A DNA stretch of 64,000 nucleotides, taken from positions 186,001 through 250,000 of the forward strand of contig CAWFEX010000012.1 of assembly GCA_963814955.1 (NCBI GenBank). The letters run 5' to 3'. The stretch comes from DATCJA01 sp963814955 (GTDB lineage Bacteria > Acidobacteriota > Vicinamibacteria > Vicinamibacterales > UBA2999). This document shows, piece by piece, positions 16,156 to 23,349 of this stretch. How positions within the stretch are numbered: position 1 is the first letter of the stretch; the number at the start of each line of letters is the position of its first letter. The translations under genes and the position numbers were made by a program. The notes under the pieces are model-generated. The model saw only the letters and a list, made by a program, of their open reading frames with translations, made no database searches and was not told the DNA's origin.

Positions 16156-17826
16156 ATGTCTATGAACAAATATTCCTCTCGAATCACTCAGCCGCGCAGC
16201 CAGGGCGCGTCGCAGGCGATGCTGTACGGCACCGGCCTCACCGACGCCGACCTCCAAAAAGCGCAAGTGGGCATCTGCAGCATGTGGTGGGAAGGCAACA
16301 CCTGCAACATGCATCTCGATCGACTCGCCGCGCACGTCAAGGAGGGCGTTCAGGCCGCGGGACTGGTTGGACTGAGATTCAACACCATTGGCGTCAGCGA
16401 CGGCATTTCGATGGGCACGGAGGGTATGAGCTTCTCGCTTCCGTCGCGGGATCTCATTGCCGACTCGATCGAGACCGTCATGGGCGCGCAGTGGTACGAC
16501 GGGCTGATCACGGTCCCCGGCTGCGACAAGAACATGCCGGGCTCGGTGATGGCGATGCTCCGCCTCAATCGGCCGGCGTTGATGGTGTACGGCGGCACGA
16601 TTCGCCCTGGCCAGGCGCTCGGCAAACCCCGCGACGTCATTTCTGCATTCCAATCGTACGGCGAGTATCTCGCGGGCGTCATTACCGACGAACAGCGGCT
16701 CGATATCGTTCGCCACGCCTGCCCCGGCGCCGGTGCCTGCGGCGGCATGTACACGGCCAACACGATGGCGGTGGCGATCGAGGCAATGGGCCTGTCCCTG
16801 CCGTACAGCTCATCGATCCCGGCTGAGGACCCCGGGAAAGCGGAGGAATGCCGCCGGGCCGGTGCCGCCGTACGGACGCTGCTCGAGCGCGACCTGAAGC
16901 CGCGCGACATCCTCACGCGCGATTCGCTCGAGAACGCGCTGACGATGGTCATGGCGCTGGGCGGATCTACCAACGCCGTGCTGCATCTGATGGCGATCGC
17001 CCGGACAGCACGCGTGGCGCTCTCCCTGGACGACTTTCAGCGGATAAGCGATCGTGTGCCGCTGCTGGCCGATTTGAAGCCAAGCGGCCGATACGTCCAG
17101 GAAGATCTTCATAACGTGGGCGGTACGCCGGCCGTCATGAAGTATCTGCTCGAGCGCGGACTCCTGCACGGAGAGTGCATGACGGTGACAGGAAAGACGC
17201 TCGCGGAAAACCTCGCCGACGCCGCGCCGCTCTCTCCAGGCCAGCAGGTCGTCCATCCGATTGAAACGCCGGTATTCCCGCGCGGCCATCTTCGTATTCT
17301 TCGCGGCAATCTTGCTCCGGACGGCGCGGTTGCCAAGATCACCGGCAAGGAAGGCGAGAAGTTCGCCGGCCCGGCAAAGGTATACGACTCCGAAGAGGCG
17401 ATGCTTGGGGGATTGGAGCGGGGCGAAATCGCGAAAGGGTCCGTCGTCGTCATTCGCTACGAAGGGCCGAAAGGGGGCCCGGGGATGCCTGAGATGCTGA
17501 CGCCAACGTCCGCAATCATGGGCGCCGGACTGGGCAACGACACCGCGATGATCACCGACGGACGTTTTTCAGGTGGATCGCACGGATTCATCATCGGACA
17601 CATCACCCCCGAAGCGCAGGACGGCGGCCCAATCGCTCTGCTCCGCGACGGTGATCGCGTGACGATCGATGCGTCGACGTGCGAGCTGCGCGCCGACCTC
17701 AGCGACGAGGAGCTCGCGGCGCGGCGGGCGGCGTGGAGGGCACCCGCACCCAAGGCGACCAGCGGGGTGCTCGGGAAATACGTGCGGCTGGTGCGTTCGG
17801 CGTCGGAGGGATGTGTGACGGACTGA
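16156..17826 (+). CDS. ilvD: Dihydroxy-acid dehydratase
   Basis: IlvD dehydrates 2,3-dihydroxy acids to the 2-keto acids of valine and isoleucine using an iron-sulfur cluster and Mg2+ (556 aa). Cluster cysteines are seen in GNTCNMHLD, VPGCDKNMPG and CPGAGACGGMYTANTM. The substrate-site segment TDGRFSGGSHGFIIGHI is intact. This is the short IlvD form. With ilvB, ilvN and ilvC it completes a four-gene pathway block. ATG 16156 and 16162 are both possible. Confidence 0.96.
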   Translation: MSMNKYSSRITQPRSQGASQAMLYGTGLTDADLQKAQVGICSMWWEGNTCNMHLDRLAAHVKEGVQAAGLVGLRFNTIGVSDGISMGTEGMSFSLPSRDLIADSIETVMGAQWYDGLITVPGCDKNMPGSVMAMLRLNRPALMVYGGTIRPGQALGKPRDVISAFQSYGEYLAGVITDEQRLDIVRHACPGAGACGGMYTANTMAVAIEAMGLSLPYSSSIPAEDPGKAEECRRAGAAVRTLLERDLKPRDILTRDSLENALTMVMALGGSTNAVLHLMAIARTARVALSLDDFQRISDRVPLLADLKPSGRYVQEDLHNVGGTPAVMKYLLERGLLHGECMTVTGKTLAENLADAAPLSPGQQVVHPIETPVFPRGHLRILRGNLAPDGAVAKITGKEGEKFAGPAKVYDSEEAMLGGLERGEIAKGSVVVIRYEGPKGGPGMPEMLTPTSAIMGAGLGNDTAMITDGRFSGGSHGFIIGHITPEAQDGGPIALLRDGDRVTIDASTCELRADLSDEELAARRAAWRAPAPKATSGVLGKYVRLVRSASEGCVTD

Positions 17827-17840
17827 TTGGAAACGTGCAG

Positions 17841-17872
17841 GTCAAAGGTCAAAGGTCAAAAGTCAAAGGTCC
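17841..17872. repeat. GTCAAAG heptamer array after ilvD
   Basis: Four seven-base units GTCAAAG/GTCAAAA follow the ilvD stop within 15 bases. There is no inverted arm. Confidence 0.65.
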
Positions 17873-17915
17873 TCCTCCCACCAATTCGGGTGATGCGGGC
17901 GCGCCCGGCTCTTTC

Positions 17916-17921
17916 TAGAAT
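17916..17921 (+). promoter_or_regulatory. Candidate -10 element (TAGAAT) for a leaderless HtrA gene
   Basis: TAGAAT lies six bases before GTG 17928, leaving no room for a ribosome binding site. A leaderless transcript is likely if this is the promoter. Confidence 0.45.
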
Positions 17922-17927
17922 CAAGTC

Positions 17928-18878
17928 GTGAACCCAGCACGTCAGCCAGACGTCGTCGGTGACGCTGCGCTGCTCGACGCGTATTCGCGCGCGGTCATCG
18001 ATGCCGTGGAAATCGCCGGACCGGCTGTCGTGCGCGTCGAACTGCAACGGGGCAGCGGTTCGGGGGTCATTTTCACGCCCGATGGTTTCACCCTGACCAA
18101 CAATCACGTTGTCGAACGCGGCGGACCGATCGCCGTGACGCTTCCCGACGGCCGAACCATGTCGGCGGCTCTCATCGGGAGGGATGCGGACACAGACCTT
18201 GCGGTCATACGGGTGACGGGGTCTTCGCTGCCCTGGGCACAGTTTGGTGATTCCCGGCGGCTTCGCGTGGGGCAGGTCGTGGTTGCGATGGGAAATCCCT
18301 ACGGCTTTCACCATTCCGTGACGACCGGTGTTGTAAGTGCGCTGGGACGGTCGCTGCGTTCGCGTTCGCTGCGCCTGATTGAAGATGTCATTCAGACAGA
18401 TGCAGCGCTCAATCCCGGCAACTCGGGCGGTCCTCTGGTTACAACTACAGGCGACGTAATCGGCATCAACACGGCCGTCCTTGCCGGTGCGCAAGGACTA
18501 TGTTTCGCGATTGCGAGCAACACGGCGCGGTTCGTGGCATCGCGGTTGATCCGGGACGGCGCGATTCGCCGGAGCTACGTCGGCATTGTCGGTCAGCAGA
18601 CTCCCATTCCGCGCGCCCTCGCCCGGGCGAACCAGCTTGCGGTGTCGTCAGGCGTGCTCGTAGCGTCAGTGGAACCCGCCAGCCCGGCGGCCGCCGGCGG
18701 GCTGGGCGAAGGAGATGTCGTCCTCTTGTTTGCCGGACATCCCGTCGCGGGTATCGACGATCTCCATCGCTACCTGACAGATGAATGCATCGGCGTGCCG
18801 TCGGAGCTGACCGTCCTTCGGCGAGGAACGCGGCATCAGGTGACGGTCGTACCGACGGAACGAAGAACAGCGGACTGA
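17928..18878 (+). CDS. HtrA/Deg-type serine protease with PDZ domain, no signal peptide
   Basis: This is a trypsin-fold protease of family S1C with an intact triad: His in LTNNHVVE (about 60), Asp in DADTDLAVIRV (about 90) and Ser in NPGNSGGPL (about 167). A PDZ domain covers about 220-310, with the ligand loop VASVEPASPAAAGGLGEGDVV. There is no hydrophobic N-terminus, so it is predicted cytoplasmic, unlike DegP/DegS. It is 316 aa. It is convergent with a minus-strand unit whose last genes include a dead homologue of itself, which suggests an active/inactive pair. Confidence 0.88.
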   Translation: MNPARQPDVVGDAALLDAYSRAVIDAVEIAGPAVVRVELQRGSGSGVIFTPDGFTLTNNHVVERGGPIAVTLPDGRTMSAALIGRDADTDLAVIRVTGSSLPWAQFGDSRRLRVGQVVVAMGNPYGFHHSVTTGVVSALGRSLRSRSLRLIEDVIQTDAALNPGNSGGPLVTTTGDVIGINTAVLAGAQGLCFAIASNTARFVASRLIRDGAIRRSYVGIVGQQTPIPRALARANQLAVSSGVLVASVEPASPAAAGGLGEGDVVLLFAGHPVAGIDDLHRYLTDECIGVPSELTVLRRGTRHQVTVVPTERRTAD

Positions 18879-18884
18879 CGGGCT

Positions 18885-19286
18885 TCAGAACGTAATGAGC
18901 CCCCGGCGCACGGCGCGACGGACCGCATCAGTCCGGTTTGCGGCGCCCAATTTCCCTGAAATGGATGCGACGTGAAATTTGACGGTCTGGTCGCTGATGC
19001 CAAGCCGGTCGGCGATGGCGCGGTTGGGCAGCCCTTCGGCCAGCAGCTCGAGCACCTCGACTTCGCGCGGCGTCAACGGCTCCTGGAACGCGTCGAACGA
19101 TTCACCCGCGTACGTAGTGTCGGGCTTCAGCCCGACGTTCGGCGCCAGCAGAACCCCGTCGGCCTGGATGCGTGCGGCTTCGGCCGACTTGAGCGTTGGA
19201 AACTCCCCGACCACGTCGATGATGCCGTCGAGGCTCGCGCGCATGCGCGCGCGCTCCTCGGCAGATCCAATCAGAATCACTTTCAT
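18885..19286 (-). CDS. LuxR-type DNA-binding protein with truncated pseudo-receiver (133 aa)
   Basis: The C-terminal half is a GerE/LuxR helix-turn-helix: LTPREVEVLELLAEGLPNRA, then IADRLGISDQTVKFHVASI. The N-terminal half looks like the first part of a receiver (MKVILIGSAEERARMRASLD...ADGVLLAP) but lacks the acidic pair, the phospho-Asp and the later strands, so it should not be phosphorylated. The linker NVGLKPDTTYAGE is encoded by a palindromic repeat. ATG overlaps the stop of the pseudo-protease gene in ATGA. It probably binds DNA in response to a protein or ligand rather than a kinase. Confidence 0.8.
   Translation of the reverse strand: MKVILIGSAEERARMRASLDGIIDVVGEFPTLKSAEAARIQADGVLLAPNVGLKPDTTYAGESFDAFQEPLTPREVEVLELLAEGLPNRAIADRLGISDQTVKFHVASISGKLGAANRTDAVRRAVRRGLITF
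19114..19145. repeat. REP-like palindrome inside the LuxR-type coding region
   Basis: TCGGGCT-TC-AGCCCGA (19120-19135) is a perfect seven-pair palindrome flanked by GTAGTG and CGTTCGGCG. From memory, the translation GLKPDTTY recurs in unrelated predicted proteins of Vicinamibacteria-like genomes, which is what a dispersed element would give. It encodes the domain linker here. Confidence 0.6.
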
Positions 19287-20185
19287 CTCGTCGCGCGCGG
19301 GCGCTCGCCCACAGTGACGGACAGCTCGGTCGCGGTGCCGGCACGGAGCACGGCAAGCGACACCGCGCGGCCTATGCGCTGGCCGGTCAACAAATCGAGC
19401 AGGTCTTCCGGCGACTCGATCGGCTGACCATCGAAGCTCACAACGACATCGCCCACCATGACGCCCGCGCGGGCCGCCGGGCCATCGGGCGTCACGCCGA
19501 CGACGAGCAGCGCTTCCTCCCGATCGCCAAGAGCTGCGGCGGCACGCTGATTTTCGGGCAGCGTCACCGGTTGGCCGGCAACGCCCAGGTATCCACGCTT
19601 GACGCCGCCGTGCTCCAGGACGCCGGCAATTGCTTTCCAGGCAATCCCGGCCGGAATAATCACGCCGAGACCGCGAATTTCCGCCGCCGTGGCCACGCCG
19701 ATGAGGCCGCCGGAGGTGTCGAGAAACGCGCCACCGGCGAAACCGTCGTGCATGGGCGCGGTCGTGCGGATGACTTGATCGATGGCGCGTCGGCGGCCCG
19801 TCGGAAGCGGACCTCCGATGACCGACACGATGCCGGCGCTGGCGGTCACCGCGTTGCTCCACGAACGGGCAACAGCGAGTGCGATGTGACCGACGCGGAC
19901 CTCTGCGGAGGCCGGTGTCAGGCCGCGCCCGCTCAGACCTGGAACCCGCAGCGCGGCCAGGCTCGTCGCGGGATCCCAGCCGGCAAGCTCGGCATCCAAC
20001 AACTCGCCTTGATGGATGCGCACGTGCAGGCCATCCTCGCGACCGACTGCGCGCATGGTTGTTACGACGATTCCGTCGCCGTAGACCACCCCACTCGCAG
20101 GCCTGCGGCGTCCCCGTACCTGCACAATAGAGGGCGCGACCGAGGCGACAACGTCTGCCAATTGGTTCGAAAATTCAGTCAGCAT
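19283..20185 (-). CDS. Catalytically inactive HtrA-like protein (trypsin fold plus PDZ)
   Basis: Fold and order match HtrA: a protease-like domain at residues 1-200 and a PDZ domain at about 205-295 (VVGVTPDGPAARAGVMVGDVVVSFDG). All three catalytic positions are replaced. The TNNHVV equivalent is TTMRAV (His to Arg), the DxxTDLAV equivalent is DPATSLAAL (Asp to Ser), and the NPGNSGGP equivalent is HDGFAGGAF (Ser to Ala). Glycines and the strand pattern are kept, so the fold seems preserved. It has no signal peptide and is 300 aa. It is coupled to the LuxR-type gene by a four-base overlap and is probably a binding or regulatory protein. Confidence 0.85.
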   Translation of the reverse strand: MLTEFSNQLADVVASVAPSIVQVRGRRRPASGVVYGDGIVVTTMRAVGREDGLHVRIHQGELLDAELAGWDPATSLAALRVPGLSGRGLTPASAEVRVGHIALAVARSWSNAVTASAGIVSVIGGPLPTGRRRAIDQVIRTTAPMHDGFAGGAFLDTSGGLIGVATAAEIRGLGVIIPAGIAWKAIAGVLEHGGVKRGYLGVAGQPVTLPENQRAAAALGDREEALLVVGVTPDGPAARAGVMVGDVVVSFDGQPIESPEDLLDLLTGQRIGRAVSLAVLRAGTATELSVTVGERPRATR

Positions 20186-20236
20186 GAAAGCATCGTCGCC
20201 GAAACGACGAGGACATGCATCACCCGAACGGGGGGC

Positions 20237-21427
20237 TTACAACAACAGCACTTCGACGCGATGCGCGTGTACCGCTCCGTCGCAGGGTGACCACGCGAAG
20301 ATTGTGAACCGCCCGTCCTGGGATGCCACGAGCGCAATCGCTCCACGCTGGTCGTGCACGAACTGTGCTGCAGCGAGATGTCGCGTCCCACCCAGTTGAC
20401 CCGGATGCATCCGCGCGGCCTCACCGTCGACGACCGGCTCGGTCACGACAATCTCTTCGACCGGGGCGCCGCCATGGCGACGGACGATCTTGGCGCCAAA
20501 TGCGTGAAGCTCGTACTGGTCGGTGACTATCGTCGCACCGTCAACGGCCGTCAGGCCGGCGAGGGCGTCGATGGCGTGGTTCATCGCCTCGGTCCATTCG
20601 TGCTCCGGCATGCTGTCGTGATTGTGCAGAACGTTCATCAGCTCGCTGAACGGCGGTTCAACTGCGTAGCGAATCGGATGGACGATCGACTCGCGCCAGT
20701 CGCCGCTGCCGCTGGGTACCACGAGCAGGATTCCGCCTCGCCCGTGGCGGCGCATCGACAACGCCATCTGCACCTGGACGTTCAGCGCTTCGTCCTGGAG
20801 CCATGCGTAGTCGAACCCGAGCATCGACGTCAGCAGAGCGGGGCAGTCGGCGATACGCGAGGCCCGTTCGTCGACGATCTTGATGCGGTCGCCTTCGAGT
20901 ACCGCGAGGTTGACGAATTTGCGTGATTCGTGCCGCGGCCGGTGTTTCAGCACCAGCAAGCCGGGTGCGACCACTTCCACAACGAAGCAGAACGGCGGAA
21001 TCAGATGGGTCGTTCCCCACACCGCGAGGTCACCATAGCCGGCCTGACTCGCCGAAGCGGTGCCGCCGTGAGGCGGCACCGCGAGGGCGGGCCAGACGCC
21101 CAGATGGATGCCCGGTTGCTCGACCGCCGCTGCCAGACGGGTGAGCGCACTTGGCTCGAGCGGCAGCGGATCCGCGAATGTCAGCGGCGAGACCTCCGGC
21201 AGCGGCCTCAGGAACGCAAGCGAAATCTTCGGAACGTAGCCCTCTTCGCGCCGCACGCTGGCCCAGAAAGCCGTATCAATGAGCGCTTCGATCTGGTCCG
21301 CCGTCGGCAGCAGTTCATGAGGCGGCTGTGCCGACTCCAAAGGCGGCAGCGCGGCGCGATGAATCTGGAGATGCTCCGCCACCGTCGGCGCGACGATCCG
21401 CGCCACCGCGTACGCAGGATGATTCAT
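20237..21427 (-). CDS. Diadenylate-cyclase-like (DACNV/DisA_N-type) protein
   Basis: This is a 396-aa soluble protein. The C-terminal third has the two hallmarks of DAC domains, which make cyclic di-AMP: a DGA motif in AVDGATIVTDQ (about 296) and GGTRHLAAAQF (about 345-355), followed by AIALVASQDGRFTIFAW. The canonical second motif is RHR; here it is RHL, so activity is uncertain. The N-terminal 250 residues resemble the sensor part called DACNV, a name I recall with moderate certainty. It lies five bases downstream of ftsH, so it is probably made with the heat-shock proteins. Confidence 0.7.
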   Translation of the reverse strand: MNHPAYAVARIVAPTVAEHLQIHRAALPPLESAQPPHELLPTADQIEALIDTAFWASVRREEGYVPKISLAFLRPLPEVSPLTFADPLPLEPSALTRLAAAVEQPGIHLGVWPALAVPPHGGTASASQAGYGDLAVWGTTHLIPPFCFVVEVVAPGLLVLKHRPRHESRKFVNLAVLEGDRIKIVDERASRIADCPALLTSMLGFDYAWLQDEALNVQVQMALSMRRHGRGGILLVVPSGSGDWRESIVHPIRYAVEPPFSELMNVLHNHDSMPEHEWTEAMNHAIDALAGLTAVDGATIVTDQYELHAFGAKIVRRHGGAPVEEIVVTEPVVDGEAARMHPGQLGGTRHLAAAQFVHDQRGAIALVASQDGRFTIFAWSPCDGAVHAHRVEVLLL

Positions 21428-21432
21428 CGCTC

Positions 21433-23349
21433 TTAGTGGATGCCCGGAGGCAACGGGGTTGTTTCGGGTGACTCCTTTGCGGCCGGGGAAATACCGAGAA
21501 GGGTGCGAAGCTCGTCTCCCTCCATGACCTCGAGCTCGAGAAGCCGGCGGGTGACGGCTTCGAGATCATCGCGGTGCCCCGTGAGGATTTGGCGCGCCTG
21601 CGTATGTGCGTCGCCCATGATTCGTTTGACTTCCGCGTCGATGAGCCGCGCAGTGTCTTCTGCATACGCGCCCCGTTCGGGACCCATTGTGATGTCGAGG
21701 AACTTGTTCCGCTGGTGGCCGTCGTAGTTGACGGCGCCGAGCGCATCGCTCATGCCAAACTCGGTGACCATCGCCCGGGCGATGTCTGTTGCGCGAAGCA
21801 GGTCGTTCTGGGCACCCGTGGAAATTTCGCCGAGCGCAATCTCCTCGGCGGTACGTCCTCCCAGCAGGACCGCCAGCTGATTGAGCAGGTCCTGACGCTG
21901 CATCAGGTAACGGTCCTCGAGCGGCAACTGCATGGTGTAGCCGAGGGCGCCAAACCCGCGCTGGACAATCGAGATCTTGTGTACAGGGTCCATGTTCGGG
22001 ATGAGTGTTGCGACGATCGCGTGGCCGGATTCGTGGTAGGCCACGATCTCGCGCTCTTTCGTGCTCATGACGCGTTTCTTCTCGAGTCCGGCGATGAGCC
22101 GGTCGATCGCCTCTTCGAAGTCCGCCATTTCGACCGCCGTCTTGTCCTTGCGCGCGGCCAGCAGTGCAGCCTCGTTCACCAGGTTCGCCAGATCGGCGCC
22201 GGCAAAACCCGCCGTGCGGGCCGCAACGACCTTCAAGTCGACATTCCCTGCCAGCTTCACTTCCTTCGTGTGGATGCGCAGCACCTCCTCGCGTCCCTTG
22301 ACATCGGGCTTGTCGACGAGGACCTGTCTGTCGAATCGTCCCGGGCGGAGCAGTGCCGGGTCGAGCACCTCTGGCCGGTTGGTCGCGGCCATGATGATGA
22401 TGGCTTTCCGGGAGTCGAACCCGTCCATCTCGGCGAGAAGCTGGTTGAGCGTCTGCTCGCGCTCTTCGTGCGAGCCGATAGGGCTCTGCACCCGCGCGCG
22501 TCCGAGAGCATCGAGCTCGTCGATGAAAATGATGCACGGCGCCTTCTGTTCGGCCTGGGCGAAGAGATCCCGGACACGTGCGGCGCCGACGCCGACGAAC
22601 ATCTCCACGAACTCTGATCCGCTGAGACTGAAGAACGGCACCTTGGCTTCACCAGCCACCGCTCTGGCCAGCAGGGTCTTGCCCGTTCCAGGTGGGCCGA
22701 CGAGCAGCACGCCTTTCGGAATTCGTCCGCCGAGCGCGGTATATTTCTTCGGAGTCTTCAGGAATTCGACAATCTCCTTCAACTCCTGCTCGGCTTCGTC
22801 CACGCCCGCTACATCTGCGAAGCTCGTTTTGACATCGTCTTCCGCGAACACGCGATGCTTGCTGCGGGCGAACGACATGACTCCGCCTTCGGCGCCTCCC
22901 ATGCGCCTGAAGAAAAAGCTCCACAGCGCGAAGAGCAGGACGATGGGGATGACCCAGCTGATGACTTCGGGGAGCCATCGGCTGACGAATTCACCGGTGT
23001 ATTTGACGCCGGCGGTATCGAGCTCCTCCAGCAGCTTGGGATCTTCGATGCGGGCAGTGTTGAAGTTGCGGCTGCCGTTGACATCGCGATTGAACGTGCC
23101 GCGAATCGACTGCTCGCCGACAACGGTTTCGGCGACCTGACCGCCGCGAACAGCGGCTTTGAACTCGCTGTACGAAATTTGCCGGCCGGCGGGCGCGAGA
23201 AACCACGCCTGGGCCAGCATCATCAGCGTGAGGAACCCGAGAACGTACCAGACCACACCGCCGGGCCGGCCCGGACGCGGGAGCGAACGCCGCTCGCCCG
23301 GTCGCTTGTCGCGCGGGTTGATCCCGGGTGGTGTTCGTGTATTGGGCAC
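21433..23349 (-). CDS. ftsH: ATP-dependent zinc metalloprotease FtsH
   Basis: FtsH is a membrane-anchored AAA+ protease that degrades misfolded membrane proteins and regulators. Two transmembrane segments flank a periplasmic domain (about 32-52 and 130-150). Walker A GPPGTGKT lies at about 217-224, IIFIDELDALGR is Walker B, SRH-region RPGRFDRQV is present, and zinc motif HESGH is at about 438-442. It is 638 aa. The start is GTG 23349, whose G is also the last base of the clpB stop (TAGTG), so the two are coupled. Confidence 0.96.
   Translation of the reverse strand: MPNTRTPPGINPRDKRPGERRSLPRPGRPGGVVWYVLGFLTLMMLAQAWFLAPAGRQISYSEFKAAVRGGQVAETVVGEQSIRGTFNRDVNGSRNFNTARIEDPKLLEELDTAGVKYTGEFVSRWLPEVISWVIPIVLLFALWSFFFRRMGGAEGGVMSFARSKHRVFAEDDVKTSFADVAGVDEAEQELKEIVEFLKTPKKYTALGGRIPKGVLLVGPPGTGKTLLARAVAGEAKVPFFSLSGSEFVEMFVGVGAARVRDLFAQAEQKAPCIIFIDELDALGRARVQSPIGSHEEREQTLNQLLAEMDGFDSRKAIIIMAATNRPEVLDPALLRPGRFDRQVLVDKPDVKGREEVLRIHTKEVKLAGNVDLKVVAARTAGFAGADLANLVNEAALLAARKDKTAVEMADFEEAIDRLIAGLEKKRVMSTKEREIVAYHESGHAIVATLIPNMDPVHKISIVQRGFGALGYTMQLPLEDRYLMQRQDLLNQLAVLLGGRTAEEIALGEISTGAQNDLLRATDIARAMVTEFGMSDALGAVNYDGHQRNKFLDITMGPERGAYAEDTARLIDAEVKRIMGDAHTQARQILTGHRDDLEAVTRRLLELEVMEGDELRTLLGISPAAKESPETTPLPPGIH

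Noticed and set aside
18885..19862. One long 325-aa minus-strand gene covering the LuxR-type region
   Set aside because: Its first 190 residues are an Arg/Pro-rich shadow of the HtrA-like gene in another frame; the real start is ATG at 19286.
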